From NCBI GenBank assembly GCA_947631275.1, contig CANRKR010000007.1, positions 1-50,097 of the forward strand: 50,097 nucleotides of DNA. Reading direction: 5' to 3'. Both the position numbers and the translations under genes were made by a program. This document shows, piece after piece, positions 25,814 through 34,722 of this stretch; position 1 is the first letter of the stretch; each line of letters opens with the position of its first letter. The notes under the pieces were generated by a model. That model was not told the DNA's origin and did not search any database. It saw only the letters and a list, made by a program, of their open reading frames with translations. This DNA comes from an uncultured Akkermansia sp. (lineage in GTDB: Bacteria > Verrucomicrobiota > Verrucomicrobiia > Verrucomicrobiales > Akkermansiaceae).

Positions 25814-26360
25814 AAAGATACGGTTTCTTCTGGCTTTCGCCATCGGCTGCATGACCGTGAGCTGTTCGAGTCATTCCTCTTTGCGCTACGTGACAGACTT
25901 GCCCCTCAAGGATGTGGTTCTGCCGGACATGTCGTGGGAGCGCAGCCCCATGCGCGCTCATTCGCAGTATTTGCTGCATGGAGCTAATTCATCCAGAGAA
26001 CGCAGGAATCGCCTTGGAGATTACTATTTTGTGGAGTGGTATGATGGCTGTCCCAAAGCTCCAACGCGAATCGAAATGCTTTATACCCAGGCAGCAACGG
26101 CTTCTCAAGTTCTTTCTCGGTCCATCAATTATCCCAACCCACGCTCTTTCCGAGGAATCCGGCGGGCGACGTTTGCCTTCAACGGTCCTGAGCGCGCGAG
26201 AAAAGGCGACATTCTCACGTGGCGTATCAATCTTTACGTGAACGACAAGCAGGTCGATTCTTACCGTTCTTACCTCTGGAACGATAAGCTGCCGAGTCTC
26301 CGACCTGCCACGCAGCCCTCCACAGAGCCTTCCTCACCATCTCCTCATCCACCGCATTAA
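25785..26360 (+). CDS. Putative lipoprotein
   Basis: A 191-residue protein with a lipoprotein-like start: basic residues, a hydrophobic run (FLLAFAIGCMTVSC), then Cys and CSSHSS. The lipobox is imperfect (Thr at -3). The body has no recognised fold; its end is low complexity (TQPSTEPSSPSPHPPH). It overlaps the prenyl synthase by 29 nt at its start. Its last 134 nt also encode, on the other strand, the C-terminus of the regulator at 26227. Confidence 0.65.
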   Translation: MKKIPMKLAEKIRFLLAFAIGCMTVSCSSHSSLRYVTDLPLKDVVLPDMSWERSPMRAHSQYLLHGANSSRERRNRLGDYYFVEWYDGCPKAPTRIEMLYTQAATASQVLSRSINYPNPRSFRGIRRATFAFNGPERARKGDILTWRINLYVNDKQVDSYRSYLWNDKLPSLRPATQPSTEPSSPSPHPPH

Positions 26361-27165
26361 ACAGCAATGGTGGATTTTCTTCCTGCAGCTTTGATTGCAC
26401 ATTGAAACGGATGCGCTGTGTGAGCTTGCTGTTCCAGAAATTCGCATGCAGCTCCACGCCTCGTGGCGCCGCAATACAGCTGATCATCTGCACCAGCCGC
26501 GCCACCATCTCTTCCACCAAGGTGTGATCGCCGTAATCAAGTTGCGACCAATCGACCGGCATTGGCAGCCAGTCTAACCTCCCCATCTTGCGCCATTCTC
26601 CCGCGTGCCATATTCCTCCTTCCGGCGCCTTTCCTCCCCCGCCCAGATAAATGCCTGCCACGCCTTCTCGCTCCCGTGTTAGTGACTCCGCCGTTCCCAC
26701 GAACGCCGAAACGCAATGAAAGGTTTTCTCCAGATGCGTACAATACTCTGCTCCCGTTTCCTCGCCCATCAACCCGATGCTCCGTACCTCTCTTCCCTTC
26801 TCCACCACTTCTCCTACACACGCCTCTAAACTCTGTGGCTCCAACGCTGCGTAATTTCCCGTCCCCAGCAGTGTTCCTTCCCCATTCATTCCCACTTGCG
26901 CTACCTGCACATGAATCACCGCCATCTTTCGGTCGATGAGAACCCCCAGCCTCTGTCCCTGACCGCCGCTATACGCATACACCTGGCCGGGCCTTCCCCC
27001 GTTGCTCTCTATCCGCTCTATCCGTATTTCGCCTGCTTCTCTCAGTTTCCTCAGTTCCTCATGTGCCGTTACACGACTCACTCCCACGGCGGCCGCCAGC
27101 TGGGCGCAACTTCCGTGTCCCTGCTCCTGCAAGATGCGCACGATTTTTTGACCGATTCTCCTCAC
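26227..27165 (-). CDS. ROK-like transcriptional regulator with N-terminal HTH
   Basis: A 312-residue protein. Residues 1-55 form a winged helix (KIVRILQEQGHGSCAQLAAAVGVSRVTAHEELRKLREAG, then ESNGGRPGQVYAY). The GRPG turn is typical of ROK/NagC-like regulators. The rest resembles a ROK/ASKHA sugar-kinase-like sensor: IDRKMAVIHVQV, SIGLMGEETG and a Gly-rich IYLGGGGKAPEGG, but it lacks the classical ROK zinc CxCGxxGC motif. The start is GTG 27165: the upstream TTG at 27213 is itself the -35 box (TTGACA), and a palindromic operator covers the -10. The tail (RSRGKNGKNRPACRSRKD) lies in the overlap with the convergent lipoprotein and may be a recent extension. Confidence 0.7.
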   Translation of the reverse strand: MRRIGQKIVRILQEQGHGSCAQLAAAVGVSRVTAHEELRKLREAGEIRIERIESNGGRPGQVYAYSGGQGQRLGVLIDRKMAVIHVQVAQVGMNGEGTLLGTGNYAALEPQSLEACVGEVVEKGREVRSIGLMGEETGAEYCTHLEKTFHCVSAFVGTAESLTREREGVAGIYLGGGGKAPEGGIWHAGEWRKMGRLDWLPMPVDWSQLDYGDHTLVEEMVARLVQMISCIAAPRGVELHANFWNSKLTQRIRFNVQSKLQEENPPLLFNAVDEEMVRKALWRAAWQVGDSAAYRSRGKNGKNRPACRSRKD

Positions 27166-27188
27166 TTTGTAAAGTACATTTACAAAGT
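27164..27188 (-). promoter_or_regulatory. Palindromic operator of the HTH regulator
   Basis: Perfect 10-bp inverted arms ACTTTGTAAA (27164-27173) and TTTACAAAGT (27179-27188) around 5 nt (GTACA). It overlaps the -10 and the start codon, the usual place for an autoregulatory repressor site. Confidence 0.75.
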
Positions 27189-27213
27189 AACGTTTCTTTT
27201 CTTCTTGTGTCAA
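27185..27213 (-). promoter_or_regulatory. Promoter of the HTH regulator
   Basis: On the minus strand TTGACA (27213-27208), 17 nt, TTACTT (27190-27185). The -10 overlaps the palindromic operator. Confidence 0.55.
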
Positions 27214-27306
27214 GCCTTTTCTGTGACCTACTGTATTGCAAAGGAGAAAGTCAAATATATTTCTTCAATAATCGTATAATTCGGTTCGAAAGGGAGGAAA
27301 CAAGGC

Positions 27307-27335
27307 TGGACAGAGCAATCGGGGCATGGTAGGAT
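27307..27335 (+). promoter_or_regulatory. Promoter of pyrG
   Basis: TGGACA (27307-27312), 17 nt, TAGGAT (27330-27335), with a 12-nt leader to ATG 27348. Confidence 0.55.
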
Positions 27336-27347
27336 GCAAAACGGCCT

Positions 27348-28961
27348 ATGAAATACATCTTTGTGACAGGCGGCGTTGTGTCTTCGCTGGGTAAAGGTCT
27401 GGCGGCAGCGTCGATCGGAACCCTGCTGGAACACTGCGGGTTGGACGTGACGATGCAGAAGTTTGATCCGTATTTGAACATTGATCCCGGGACGATGAAC
27501 CCGTACCAGCATGGGGAGGTTTACGTGCTGAACGATGGGGCAGAGACGGATTTGGATCTGGGGCACTACGAGAGGTTCGTGCACTGCCAGCTCTCGCGAT
27601 TGAACAACCTGACGAGCGGCAAGGTGTTTGAGCATGTGCTGGAGAAGGAGCGCAGAGGGGATTATCTGGGCAAGACGGTGCAGTACATTCCACATGTGAC
27701 GGATGAGATCAAGCAGCGACTTTACGATCTTGCGGAGGCCAACAAAGAATGCGATGTAATCATCACGGAGATCGGTGGCACGGTGGGAGACATTGAAGGG
27801 TATCTTTTCCTGGAAGCGTTGCGGCAATTTGCGCTGGAGGTGGGTCGCCAGAACTGCTGCTTTATCCACGTCACCCTGTTGCCGTACATCAAAGCGGCGG
27901 GGGAGACCAAGACCAAACCGACGCAGCAGAGTGTGGCGAAGCTGCGTGAGATCGGTATCATGCCGGACATCATCGTGTGCCGCACGGAGATGGATAATCT
28001 CACGGATGAGGAGAAAAAGAAAATCGGCATGTTCTGTAATGTGGCGCCGGATCATGTGGTAGCGTTCGCTGATGTACGGCATTCGATCTACGAGTGTCCG
28101 ATTGACTTAGGGCGCGATCGCGTGGATCGCATCGTGACGGAGGTGCTGGGCATCACCACTCCTAAGCCGAAAATGGATGACTGGCAAAAGTTCGTGGGGC
28201 GCGTCATTCATCCTTCGCACAGTGTGCGTATCGCGGTGGTGGGCAAGTACATTTCTCTGCAGGACGCATACAAGTCCATCTACGAGAGTTTCACACACGC
28301 CGGGGCTGCGAATGACTGCCGTGTAGAGATCATCCGCGTGGATGCTGAAGCGCTGGAGCATAGCACATGTTCGGAGATGATCGGGGATGTGGACGGCATT
28401 CTCGTGCCGGGTGGCTTTGGGGGGCGTGGCATTGAGGGCAAGATTATGGCCGTTCGGTACGCGCGTGAGAAGGGCATTCCTTTCCTGGGTATCTGCCTGG
28501 GAATGCAGGTGGCTGTAATAGAGTTTGCTCGCCACGTGTTGGGGCTTTCAGAGGCAAATTCCACTGAGTTCGCAAAAGAAACGCCAAACCCCGTCATTTG
28601 TCTTCAGGAGGAGCAGAAGCATATCGAAAACATGGGCGCCACGATGCGCCTGGGTGCGTATCCGGCGCATATCCTGCCCGGCACTCTCTGCAGCGAGCTG
28701 TACGAAGGTCGAGAAATTGTTTCCGAACGCCACCGTCACCGCTATGAGTTCAACGCGGAGTATCGTGAGGCCTGTGAAAAGGCGGGGCTTGTGATTTCGG
28801 CAGTGAACGACGAGCACGGTCTCGTGGAGGTTGTCGAACTTCCGGGGCATCCTTTCTTCATCGCCTGCCAATACCATCCGGAATTCCAGAGTCGCCCCAC
28901 CACTCCGCACCCTCTTTTCAAGGGTCTTGTGGCGGCTGCCCTGGAGTACCGGCAAGGCTGA
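27348..28961 (+). CDS. pyrG: CTP synthase
   Basis: A 537-residue protein of normal length. The synthase domain starts [24 protein letters not shown] (P-loop-like) and contains [23 protein letters not shown] and [10 protein letters not shown]. The C-terminal glutaminase has FLGICLGMQ (nucleophile Cys) and the His/Glu pair in [11 protein letters not shown]. It makes CTP from UTP with glutamine. A start-adjacent operator is absent. pyrD lies two genes on, but with its own promoter. Confidence 0.97.
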   Translation: MKYIFVTGGVVSSLGKGLAAASIGTLLEHCGLDVTMQKFDPYLNIDPGTMNPYQHGEVYVLNDGAETDLDLGHYERFVHCQLSRLNNLTSGKVFEHVLEKERRGDYLGKTVQYIPHVTDEIKQRLYDLAEANKECDVIITEIGGTVGDIEGYLFLEALRQFALEVGRQNCCFIHVTLLPYIKAAGETKTKPTQQSVAKLREIGIMPDIIVCRTEMDNLTDEEKKKIGMFCNVAPDHVVAFADVRHSIYECPIDLGRDRVDRIVTEVLGITTPKPKMDDWQKFVGRVIHPSHSVRIAVVGKYISLQDAYKSIYESFTHAGAANDCRVEIIRVDAEALEHSTCSEMIGDVDGILVPGGFGGRGIEGKIMAVRYAREKGIPFLGICLGMQVAVIEFARHVLGLSEANSTEFAKETPNPVICLQEEQKHIENMGATMRLGAYPAHILPGTLCSELYEGREIVSERHRHRYEFNAEYREACEKAGLVISAVNDEHGLVEVVELPGHPFFIACQYHPEFQSRPTTPHPLFKGLVAAALEYRQG

Positions 28962-28999
28962 TTCCGGTGGCTCATTTTCTCTCCTCCTGCTGATTTTCC

Positions 29000-30598
29000 A
29001 TGCAGACGGATCTGTTTGTTATCCTGGCATACTTCTGCGCGATCTTCAGCATCGGGCTTTATGCAGGGCGTCGCCAGGACAGCTTGGAGAGTTATGCTCT
29101 GGGCAGCAGGAGCCTCCCATGGTGGGCAATCCTTGCCTCCATCATCGCTGCGGAGATTAGTGCTGCCTCCTTCCTCGGCACACCGGGCGAGGGTTTTGTG
29201 CTGCGGAATTTCACCTACGTTCAGCTTGGCATCGGCACCCTGCTGGGGCGCATCATTGTAGGGAAATTCTTTCTTCGCCCCTTCTATCACTATCGCGTTG
29301 TTTCCATTTACGAGTATTTGGAAAAACGATTTGGCGTGCTGACGCGGCGATTTGCCAGCGCTGTGTTTCTGATTTCTCGCGTGTTGGCCAGCGGGACGCG
29401 ACTGTTTTTTGCCGGCATTTTGCTGGTGATCGCCTATTGCTTCCTTACCGGAAGCGAGTCGGCGAGTGAGCACGAGACGGTGCTCATCTACTTCGCCGCG
29501 CTCACCTTTATCACGATCGTCACCACCATCTACACCACGTTAGGAGGCCTCAAAGCTGTGGTGTGGACTGATGTGCTTCAGGCGTGCATCCTCGCTGTTT
29601 CCGTGGTTTCGACCATCATATTCCTCTTCGTCAGCATCATGGGCGATGGTTCTTTCCGGGAGGCGTGGAATGTCATTGTCGCAACGATTTCCGACACTTC
29701 GCAGAATCCCTGCCATCATGCGCCTCTTCTCCCCTGGCGTATTTTTGATTCTGGCATCACCGGAGAAGGCTTTGCGGCGGATATTCGTTCCATCCTCACC
29801 GGTGAGTACACGATCTGGTCCGCTATTCTTGGCGCCACTTTCATCACTATGGCTACCATGGGAACGGACCAGGATATGGTGCAGCGTATGCTCGCTGCGC
29901 GGAGCCGTAGCACCGGTTCACGAGCTGTCATCATTTCCGGTGTTTTGGATATGCCCATCGTGATGGTTTTCCTGGCTTGCGGAATGCTGGTGTTCGTGTT
30001 TTATCAGGTGCAGGGCATATCTCCACCGGCGCGCGCCATTGAGATTTTTCCCTCCTTTATCATCCATTACCTGCCTGCCGGACTGCGAGGTCTGCTCATT
30101 GCTGCTCTGCTTGCGACGGCGATGGGCTCCCTTTCTACTGCCCTGAATGCACTGGCAACCACCGCCACGCGCGATTGGTACCGCGGCGTGTGGAGACCGG
30201 ATGCTTCCGAGGCCCAGACCCTCCGCGCAGCGAGGTTGTTCACCGTGGGTTTTGCTCTGCTGCTCATCCTGGTAGGCTCCGCTACGGCCTGGTATAGCGT
30301 GATGGACCCGACTATTCGCATTCTTCCCATCGCCCTCGGCATTTTCGGCTATACCTACGGCTCTCTGCTCGGCATCTTTCTGCTCGGCATGCTTACCCGC
30401 CGCCGGGGGTGTGACTGCGGTAACATCCTCGCCATGATCGTCGGTTTTGTGGCGGTGATTACGCTGGAGCTTCTCGGTCGCCACGGCGTGATTCCTCCCA
30501 TCGCTTTCCCGTGGCGTGTGACCATAGGCACCATAGTAACCTTTTGCACAGGCGCGGCCTTCGCGTCCCATACATGCCGATCGCTGCCGGGAAAATAA
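29000..30598 (+). CDS. Sodium:solute symporter family protein
   Basis: A 532-residue membrane protein with about 13 helices in the SSS/LeuT fold. Typical stretches are the first helix with AGRRQDSLESYALGSRSLPWWAI, ASIIAAEISAASFLGTPGEGF, TTIYTTLGGLKAVVWTDVLQ (family signature), GTDQDMVQRMLAARS and LIAALLATAMGSLSTALNALATT. SSS members import sugars, sialic acid, amino acids or vitamins with Na+; the substrate is not readable. It follows pyrG by 38 nt without its own clear promoter. Confidence 0.92.
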   Translation: MQTDLFVILAYFCAIFSIGLYAGRRQDSLESYALGSRSLPWWAILASIIAAEISAASFLGTPGEGFVLRNFTYVQLGIGTLLGRIIVGKFFLRPFYHYRVVSIYEYLEKRFGVLTRRFASAVFLISRVLASGTRLFFAGILLVIAYCFLTGSESASEHETVLIYFAALTFITIVTTIYTTLGGLKAVVWTDVLQACILAVSVVSTIIFLFVSIMGDGSFREAWNVIVATISDTSQNPCHHAPLLPWRIFDSGITGEGFAADIRSILTGEYTIWSAILGATFITMATMGTDQDMVQRMLAARSRSTGSRAVIISGVLDMPIVMVFLACGMLVFVFYQVQGISPPARAIEIFPSFIIHYLPAGLRGLLIAALLATAMGSLSTALNALATTATRDWYRGVWRPDASEAQTLRAARLFTVGFALLLILVGSATAWYSVMDPTIRILPIALGIFGYTYGSLLGIFLLGMLTRRRGCDCGNILAMIVGFVAVITLELLGRHGVIPPIAFPWRVTIGTIVTFCTGAAFASHTCRSLPGK

Positions 30599-30602
30599 TC
30601 TG

Positions 30603-30631
30603 TTGCAATCCCGGCAACGCTGTGGTAGAGT
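30603..30631 (+). promoter_or_regulatory. Promoter of pyrD
   Basis: TTGCAA (30603-30608), 17 nt, TAGAGT (30626-30631), 21 nt before the GTG start. Confidence 0.5.
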
Positions 30632-30652
30632 GCCGTAAAGTAGCGAGGCGCC

Positions 30653-31699
30653 GTGAACCCCATCCTCTATAATTTAGCCAAGCAGGTTCTTTTCTGTTTC
30701 TCCCCTGAGACAGTGCATGAGCCTACGCTTGCCATGTTGCGTGTGGGGGAAAGGTTGGGACTTTTTCGTTTTCTCTGCGGCAAACCGGTGGATGATCCCG
30801 TAGAGGTGATGGGGCTGCGCTTCCCGAACCGTGTCGGCCTGGCCGCCGGGATGGATAAGCAGGGCAACACGGTGGATGCTTTCGGTGCGCTTGGCTTCGG
30901 TTTTGTGGAGGTCGGCACCCTCACTCCGCGTCCCCAGCCCGGCAATCCGCGCCCGCGGCTCTTTCGCTGCGTTCCCCAGCGGGCAATTATCAACCACATG
31001 GGCATCAACAACCCCGGCATTGACCGCGGTGTGGAAAATTTGGCTTCCCACCGTCATTTTCGAGGCGTAGTCGGTGTAAATATCAGCAAGAACAAGGTTA
31101 CGCCGAACGATGAGGCCCGCATCGATTATCTGGCTTGCCTGCGTGCTGCCTGGCCGGTGGCGGACTACGTGACAATCAATTTTTCCTGCCCGAATGTGCC
31201 CAACCTCTGCGAACTGGCGAAGGCGGAGAGTGCAGCGGATCTGTTAGCCTCTCTGAAGAGCGAGCAGGCCAACCTCTCACAGGAAACGGGCAAGTATGTG
31301 CCCATCGTCATGAAGGTATCGCCGGATATGAGTGAGCAGCAGATTCGCGAACTTGCCAGCGTCTTTCAGGATTGCCAGTTGGACGGTCTCATCTGCACCA
31401 ACACCACGACTTCTCGCAAGGGGGTAGAGGGACATCCCTCCGCCGTTGAAAAAGGCGGACTCTCCGGGGCGCCGCTCTACAATCGCTCCAACGAAACTCT
31501 CGAGGCTTTCGCCAAGGAGCTGCGCGGCAGTATTCCTATCATCGGTGTGGGCGGTATTTTCTCTGCGGAGGATGCGGTGCAGAAGATGAAACTTGGTGCA
31601 AGTCTCGTGCAGCTCTACACGGGTTTTGTCTATCGTGGTCCGGCTCTCATTCGGACCTGTGCCCGTGCCCTGCGCGACTTTGTCGCTTCTGCTCGTTAG
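30653..31699 (+). CDS. pyrD: Dihydroorotate dehydrogenase, class 2-like with Cys at the catalytic position
   Basis: A 348-residue protein. The N-terminal helical extension (LFCFSPETVHEPTLAMLRVGERLG) and GLAAGMDKQGNTVDAFGALGFGFVEVGT, TPRPQPGNPRPRLFR, INHMGINNPG are typical of class 2, the membrane-associated quinone-linked enzyme. FMN-phosphate loop residues appear at IGVGGIFSAEDA and YTGFVYRGP. The catalytic motif reads NFSCPNVPNL: class 2 enzymes normally have Ser (NxSSPN) there, while class 1 enzymes have Cys. The start is GTG 30653. It catalyses dihydroorotate oxidation in pyrimidine synthesis. Confidence 0.93.
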   Translation: MNPILYNLAKQVLFCFSPETVHEPTLAMLRVGERLGLFRFLCGKPVDDPVEVMGLRFPNRVGLAAGMDKQGNTVDAFGALGFGFVEVGTLTPRPQPGNPRPRLFRCVPQRAIINHMGINNPGIDRGVENLASHRHFRGVVGVNISKNKVTPNDEARIDYLACLRAAWPVADYVTINFSCPNVPNLCELAKAESAADLLASLKSEQANLSQETGKYVPIVMKVSPDMSEQQIRELASVFQDCQLDGLICTNTTTSRKGVEGHPSAVEKGGLSGAPLYNRSNETLEAFAKELRGSIPIIGVGGIFSAEDAVQKMKLGASLVQLYTGFVYRGPALIRTCARALRDFVASAR

Positions 31700-31767
31700 G
31701 GGAGCGGAGCGTTTGTCTCCCCATTCCGGGGTGAGAGGAAAGTCTCCTCTTATCGGACTGCTTCCGG

Positions 31768-32823
31768 GTGGGGGAATGCCGCGTGCATTGCCTGTTGAAA
31801 TGGCGCATTTTGGGCTTGACCTTCGTGGTATGCTGGGGTAGCCTGCTGACTATGGGGATGGTTCCTGTTTTGGTTTACGCAGCAGCAGCCGGGTTAGCAG
31901 CTGCCACGGATGCTGTCCCCCTGCCCGGCGAACCGGGGTACACGGAGGCGCCGCGTCACCACTTTCGCGGCGTTTTTGAGAACGACTCCATTTCTAATGC
32001 CGACCGCAATTATTCCCATGGCACTCGCCTGGATTATCTTTACTCCCCAAGTTCTCCCCGCGCGTATGGACTCAGTCTTATGCAGACTATGTACACTCCT
32101 GAGACTCACGCTTCCGGAAGAGTGGAGGGGGAACACCCCTACTGTGGCTACCTTGCCCTCGGCGGGGCTTTCATGACACGCGGGGTGGATTTCGGCAGCA
32201 GCACGGAGTTGCAGATCGGGGTAACGGGAAATGCCTCCCTTGCAGGCAAGACCCAGAATGCTGTTCATGAGCTTTTGGGCATGGAAAAATGGCGCGGGTG
32301 GACCGACCAGATTCATTCTGAAGTTACTTTTCAGCTCAGTTCACGGCAGGTATGGCGTGTTCCGGGCGTGGAACGCGAGTTGAGAAACGACTGGAAAACT
32401 GATGGCGCCTTTCAGCTTTACGAAACGGCCGGATCTTTCAGTGTGGCAGGCAACGTCGGTCTTTTCTTCCGTATCGGTCGCAACTTGCCGCCTTCTTTGA
32501 GTAGCAACAATATCCAACCGACCCATTTTGCGCTTAATCCTCTGCTCAAGCCGGATTACCGCCGCGATGCACCCTCCTATTTTCTGCTGGCGGGGGTCAG
32601 CGGGGGGTATGTGGCGCGGGATTTAACAATTGACGGTGGTCTCTTCCATGATTTCGAGCGGAGCTGCAGCCGGACGCCGTGGCAGATAGAAGCCCAGCTG
32701 GGGGTGGGAGCTTCGTACCATGGAATCGACTATTACTGCGGACTTTTGCTGCACAGTCGTACCTACCGAACCCAGGATGAAAGCTCGCTCATGGGCGTCT
32801 TCTCTCTTTCCTGGCACTGGTGA
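31768..32823 (+). CDS. lpxR: Outer-membrane lipid A deacylase, LpxR family
   Basis: Up to 351 residues. After a signal region the mature part begins with the LpxR signature FENDSISNADRNYSHGTRLDY, and later has QNAVHELLGMEKWRGWTDQI, where His and surrounding residues match the catalytic region. The C-terminus ends in beta strands with aromatic terminus (FSLSWHW), typical of outer-membrane barrels. The enzyme removes 3'-acyloxyacyl chains from lipid A, lowering immune stimulation. The start is uncertain: GTG 31768, TTG 31795 (good basic n-region), or ATG 31852, which sits 7 nt after a TTGACC-N17-TAGCCT promoter. Its stop overlaps the next start. Confidence 0.85.
   Translation: MGECRVHCLLKWRILGLTFVVCWGSLLTMGMVPVLVYAAAAGLAAATDAVPLPGEPGYTEAPRHHFRGVFENDSISNADRNYSHGTRLDYLYSPSSPRAYGLSLMQTMYTPETHASGRVEGEHPYCGYLALGGAFMTRGVDFGSSTELQIGVTGNASLAGKTQNAVHELLGMEKWRGWTDQIHSEVTFQLSSRQVWRVPGVERELRNDWKTDGAFQLYETAGSFSVAGNVGLFFRIGRNLPPSLSSNNIQPTHFALNPLLKPDYRRDAPSYFLLAGVSGGYVARDLTIDGGLFHDFERSCSRTPWQIEAQLGVGASYHGIDYYCGLLLHSRTYRTQDESSLMGVFSLSWHW
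31816..31844 (+). promoter_or_regulatory. Possible leaderless promoter inside the 5' end of lpxR
   Basis: TTGACC (31816-31821), 17 nt, TAGCCT (31839-31844), 7 nt to ATG 31852. It matches the other leaderless promoters, but the product from 31852 would have no basic n-region. Confidence 0.35.
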
Positions 32824-33923
32824 TGAAGTTGCTTTCCTCTTTCATACGCGTTGCCACGCTCAAGTTGCCGACTGGGTTGTTCTTTCTGGCTCGTTTCGCG
32901 GCGCCCGTTTTGATGGCGTTGATTGCGCTTCTTCTCGTGCGTGACCATCCAGAGACGTACCACAGCGGTTTAATGCTCGGGCTGGGAATCGCATCGGGAC
33001 TGGTCTGCTTCATCGGGGCCTGCGCGCTTGCCCGGCAGCATTTCTTTCGCCTGCTTGCGGGGCTGCTCCTCCTTGGTTTGGCTGCGTTGGCATTGCCCGG
33101 CTTGCTTTTTTTTGGTGAGAAAGCTGTTCACTTTGCACGTCTCGGGGGGGCCATGTGGTTCGGCATGGTCGGTATGGCGTGTCTCGCGTTCGTATCCCTC
33201 ATGATTGCAGGTGTGCTGGGTTACCTCGGTTTTCGCGCCATGCGTGCTCCCGGACTCTGGACTGCCGCGATGCATCTTTTCATCGTGTGTCTTCTGATAG
33301 GCGTTTATACCGATTTCTACCGCGCGCGGGAAACGCCCATCACCTGTTCGGTCGGCGGTTCGGCATATCCCGCGGGAGAGCATCCTTTCTCCGTGCAGGT
33401 GGAAAGCTATGAGGTGAAGACTTACGAAGGAGAGGAGACTTATTCTCTGCTGCGCCACGATAAGGGACGCTGGCAATTTGTCGGAAGTCCGAAGCGCGAT
33501 GGCGCTTTCGTGCGACTGGGTTCCGAGAGCTGGCCACTGACGAGCTTGCTCCCGGCGCCGAAGGAAGCCGGAAGTTCGGCGCAAAGGTACCTGCTGCTTC
33601 CCGGCTCCCCTCCGCGCCTGCTTCTTCAGCATGCCGCCCCCGTGCGCGAATACATTGCTTTTTGCCGCCTCAAACCCACAATCAATTCTGCGCTGTCATT
33701 TGCAGACGGCGAGAGGCAGTTCCTCCTGCGCGTGAATGAACCCATTTCATTCAACGGTTGGTTGGTGTACCTATTGAGCGCGGATGCATCCGGGAAACGC
33801 GTGCAACTCCTCTTGCGGCGGTCGCCCGGTCGTCCCTTCATTTACATCGGAGCCGTCGGGTTGGCGCTCTGTTCGTTCGTATGGGGGTTTGCGCCAAAAG
33901 AAGAAAGGATTGCCGCAGCATGA
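32820..33923 (+). CDS. ResB-like cytochrome c biogenesis protein
   Basis: A 367-residue protein with four transmembrane helices in the first ~165 residues, a soluble periplasmic domain (about 170-340) and a final helix (FIYIGAVGLALCSFVWGF). This topology, the ending QLLLRRSPGRPFIYIGAVGL, and its position directly before ccsA identify it as ResB-like (system II); sequence motifs alone are weak. ResB and CcsA together move haem and attach it to apocytochromes c. It overlaps both neighbours by 4 nt (ATGA), showing coupling with lpxR and ccsA. Confidence 0.72.
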   Translation: MMKLLSSFIRVATLKLPTGLFFLARFAAPVLMALIALLLVRDHPETYHSGLMLGLGIASGLVCFIGACALARQHFFRLLAGLLLLGLAALALPGLLFFGEKAVHFARLGGAMWFGMVGMACLAFVSLMIAGVLGYLGFRAMRAPGLWTAAMHLFIVCLLIGVYTDFYRARETPITCSVGGSAYPAGEHPFSVQVESYEVKTYEGEETYSLLRHDKGRWQFVGSPKRDGAFVRLGSESWPLTSLLPAPKEAGSSAQRYLLLPGSPPRLLLQHAAPVREYIAFCRLKPTINSALSFADGERQFLLRVNEPISFNGWLVYLLSADASGKRVQLLLRRSPGRPFIYIGAVGLALCSFVWGFAPKEERIAAA

Positions 33924-34672
33924 ACGCCTTTATCGTCATCTTCACTTCGGCATCTGCGGTGGCTTTTTCCGCGGCCTGTGCGGCATTCTGTCTGTCCAGT
34001 GGGCGCCGAGGCAATTATTTTCTGCTTTTCGGTTGGAGCTTCTGCATCCTTTTGTTCGCCTCGAATGCTGTTGCGGCGCAGGCTCCCCCCTTTGGCAACA
34101 TGCGCCACGTGCTCTGCTTCTTCCCACTGGCTCTCGCGCCGGCCTGGTGGTTGCTCGTTCGGAAACGTCATCTTCCGCTTGACGGGCCTATTGCCGGAGC
34201 CGCTGTTGTTTCGCTCATCGGCGCGCTCTGCATGCCTCTCCAGGCAGGATGGCGACAAGCCCCCGCCTTGCAATCCCCCTGGTTTGTGCCGCACGTAGTG
34301 AGCTATGTGATTTCCTACGGTCTCCTGGCGATTTCTTTCGTATGCGCCGTCGGGGCTTTCGGTGAGAAGCGCGATTTGCGTCTGCGTGCCGCCGATGCCG
34401 CAGCTCGCTTCGCCTTCCCTTTTATGACTTTCGGCCTGTGCAGTGGCGCTCTATGGGCCGATGTGGCATGGGGGCGTTACTGGTCGTGGGACATCAAAGA
34501 AGTGTGGTCTCTCATCACCTGGCTGGTCTATCTCACGTACTTCCACTTGTTCACCGGTGAGACCAGAGAACGCCGCGGCTTGCTTATTCTGGGCTTTGTC
34601 TGCGTCATCATCACCTTCGTGGTTGTTAATTTTGCGCCGTCTTCCGAGTCCCTGCACAGCTACGCTCGATAA
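33920..34672 (+). CDS. ccsA: Cytochrome c assembly protein CcsA/ResC
   Basis: A 250-residue protein with about eight membrane helices. The haem-binding WWD-type motif is DVAWGRYWSWDIKEVWSLITWLVYLTYFH. Conserved His include HVVSYVISYG before it and FHLFTGE after it. It is the system II haem-handling partner of ResB. The start is ATG 33920, overlapping the ResB stop; an upstream in-frame codon at 33758 lies deep in resB. Confidence 0.9.
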   Translation: MNAFIVIFTSASAVAFSAACAAFCLSSGRRGNYFLLFGWSFCILLFASNAVAAQAPPFGNMRHVLCFFPLALAPAWWLLVRKRHLPLDGPIAGAAVVSLIGALCMPLQAGWRQAPALQSPWFVPHVVSYVISYGLLAISFVCAVGAFGEKRDLRLRAADAAARFAFPFMTFGLCSGALWADVAWGRYWSWDIKEVWSLITWLVYLTYFHLFTGETRERRGLLILGFVCVIITFVVVNFAPSSESLHSYAR

Positions 34673-34686
34673 TGCGCAAGGTATTC

Positions 34687-34722
34687 TTGCCACAGCTCGG
34701 GTGATCTGGTAGGATACACACC
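34687..34722 (+). promoter_or_regulatory. Leaderless promoter of the prepilin peptidase gene
   Basis: TTGCCA (34687-34692), 17 nt, TAGGAT (34710-34715), 7 nt (acacacc) to ATG 34723. Confidence 0.65.

Noticed and set aside
24308..25852. A 514-residue minus-strand frame across lepB and the prenyl synthase
   Set aside because: Both plus-strand genes carry catalytic motifs; the antisense frame has none.
27285..27295. A GGTTCGAA tRNA-like T-loop box
   Set aside because: No acceptor stem or anticodon arm around it; no tRNA was found anywhere in the window.
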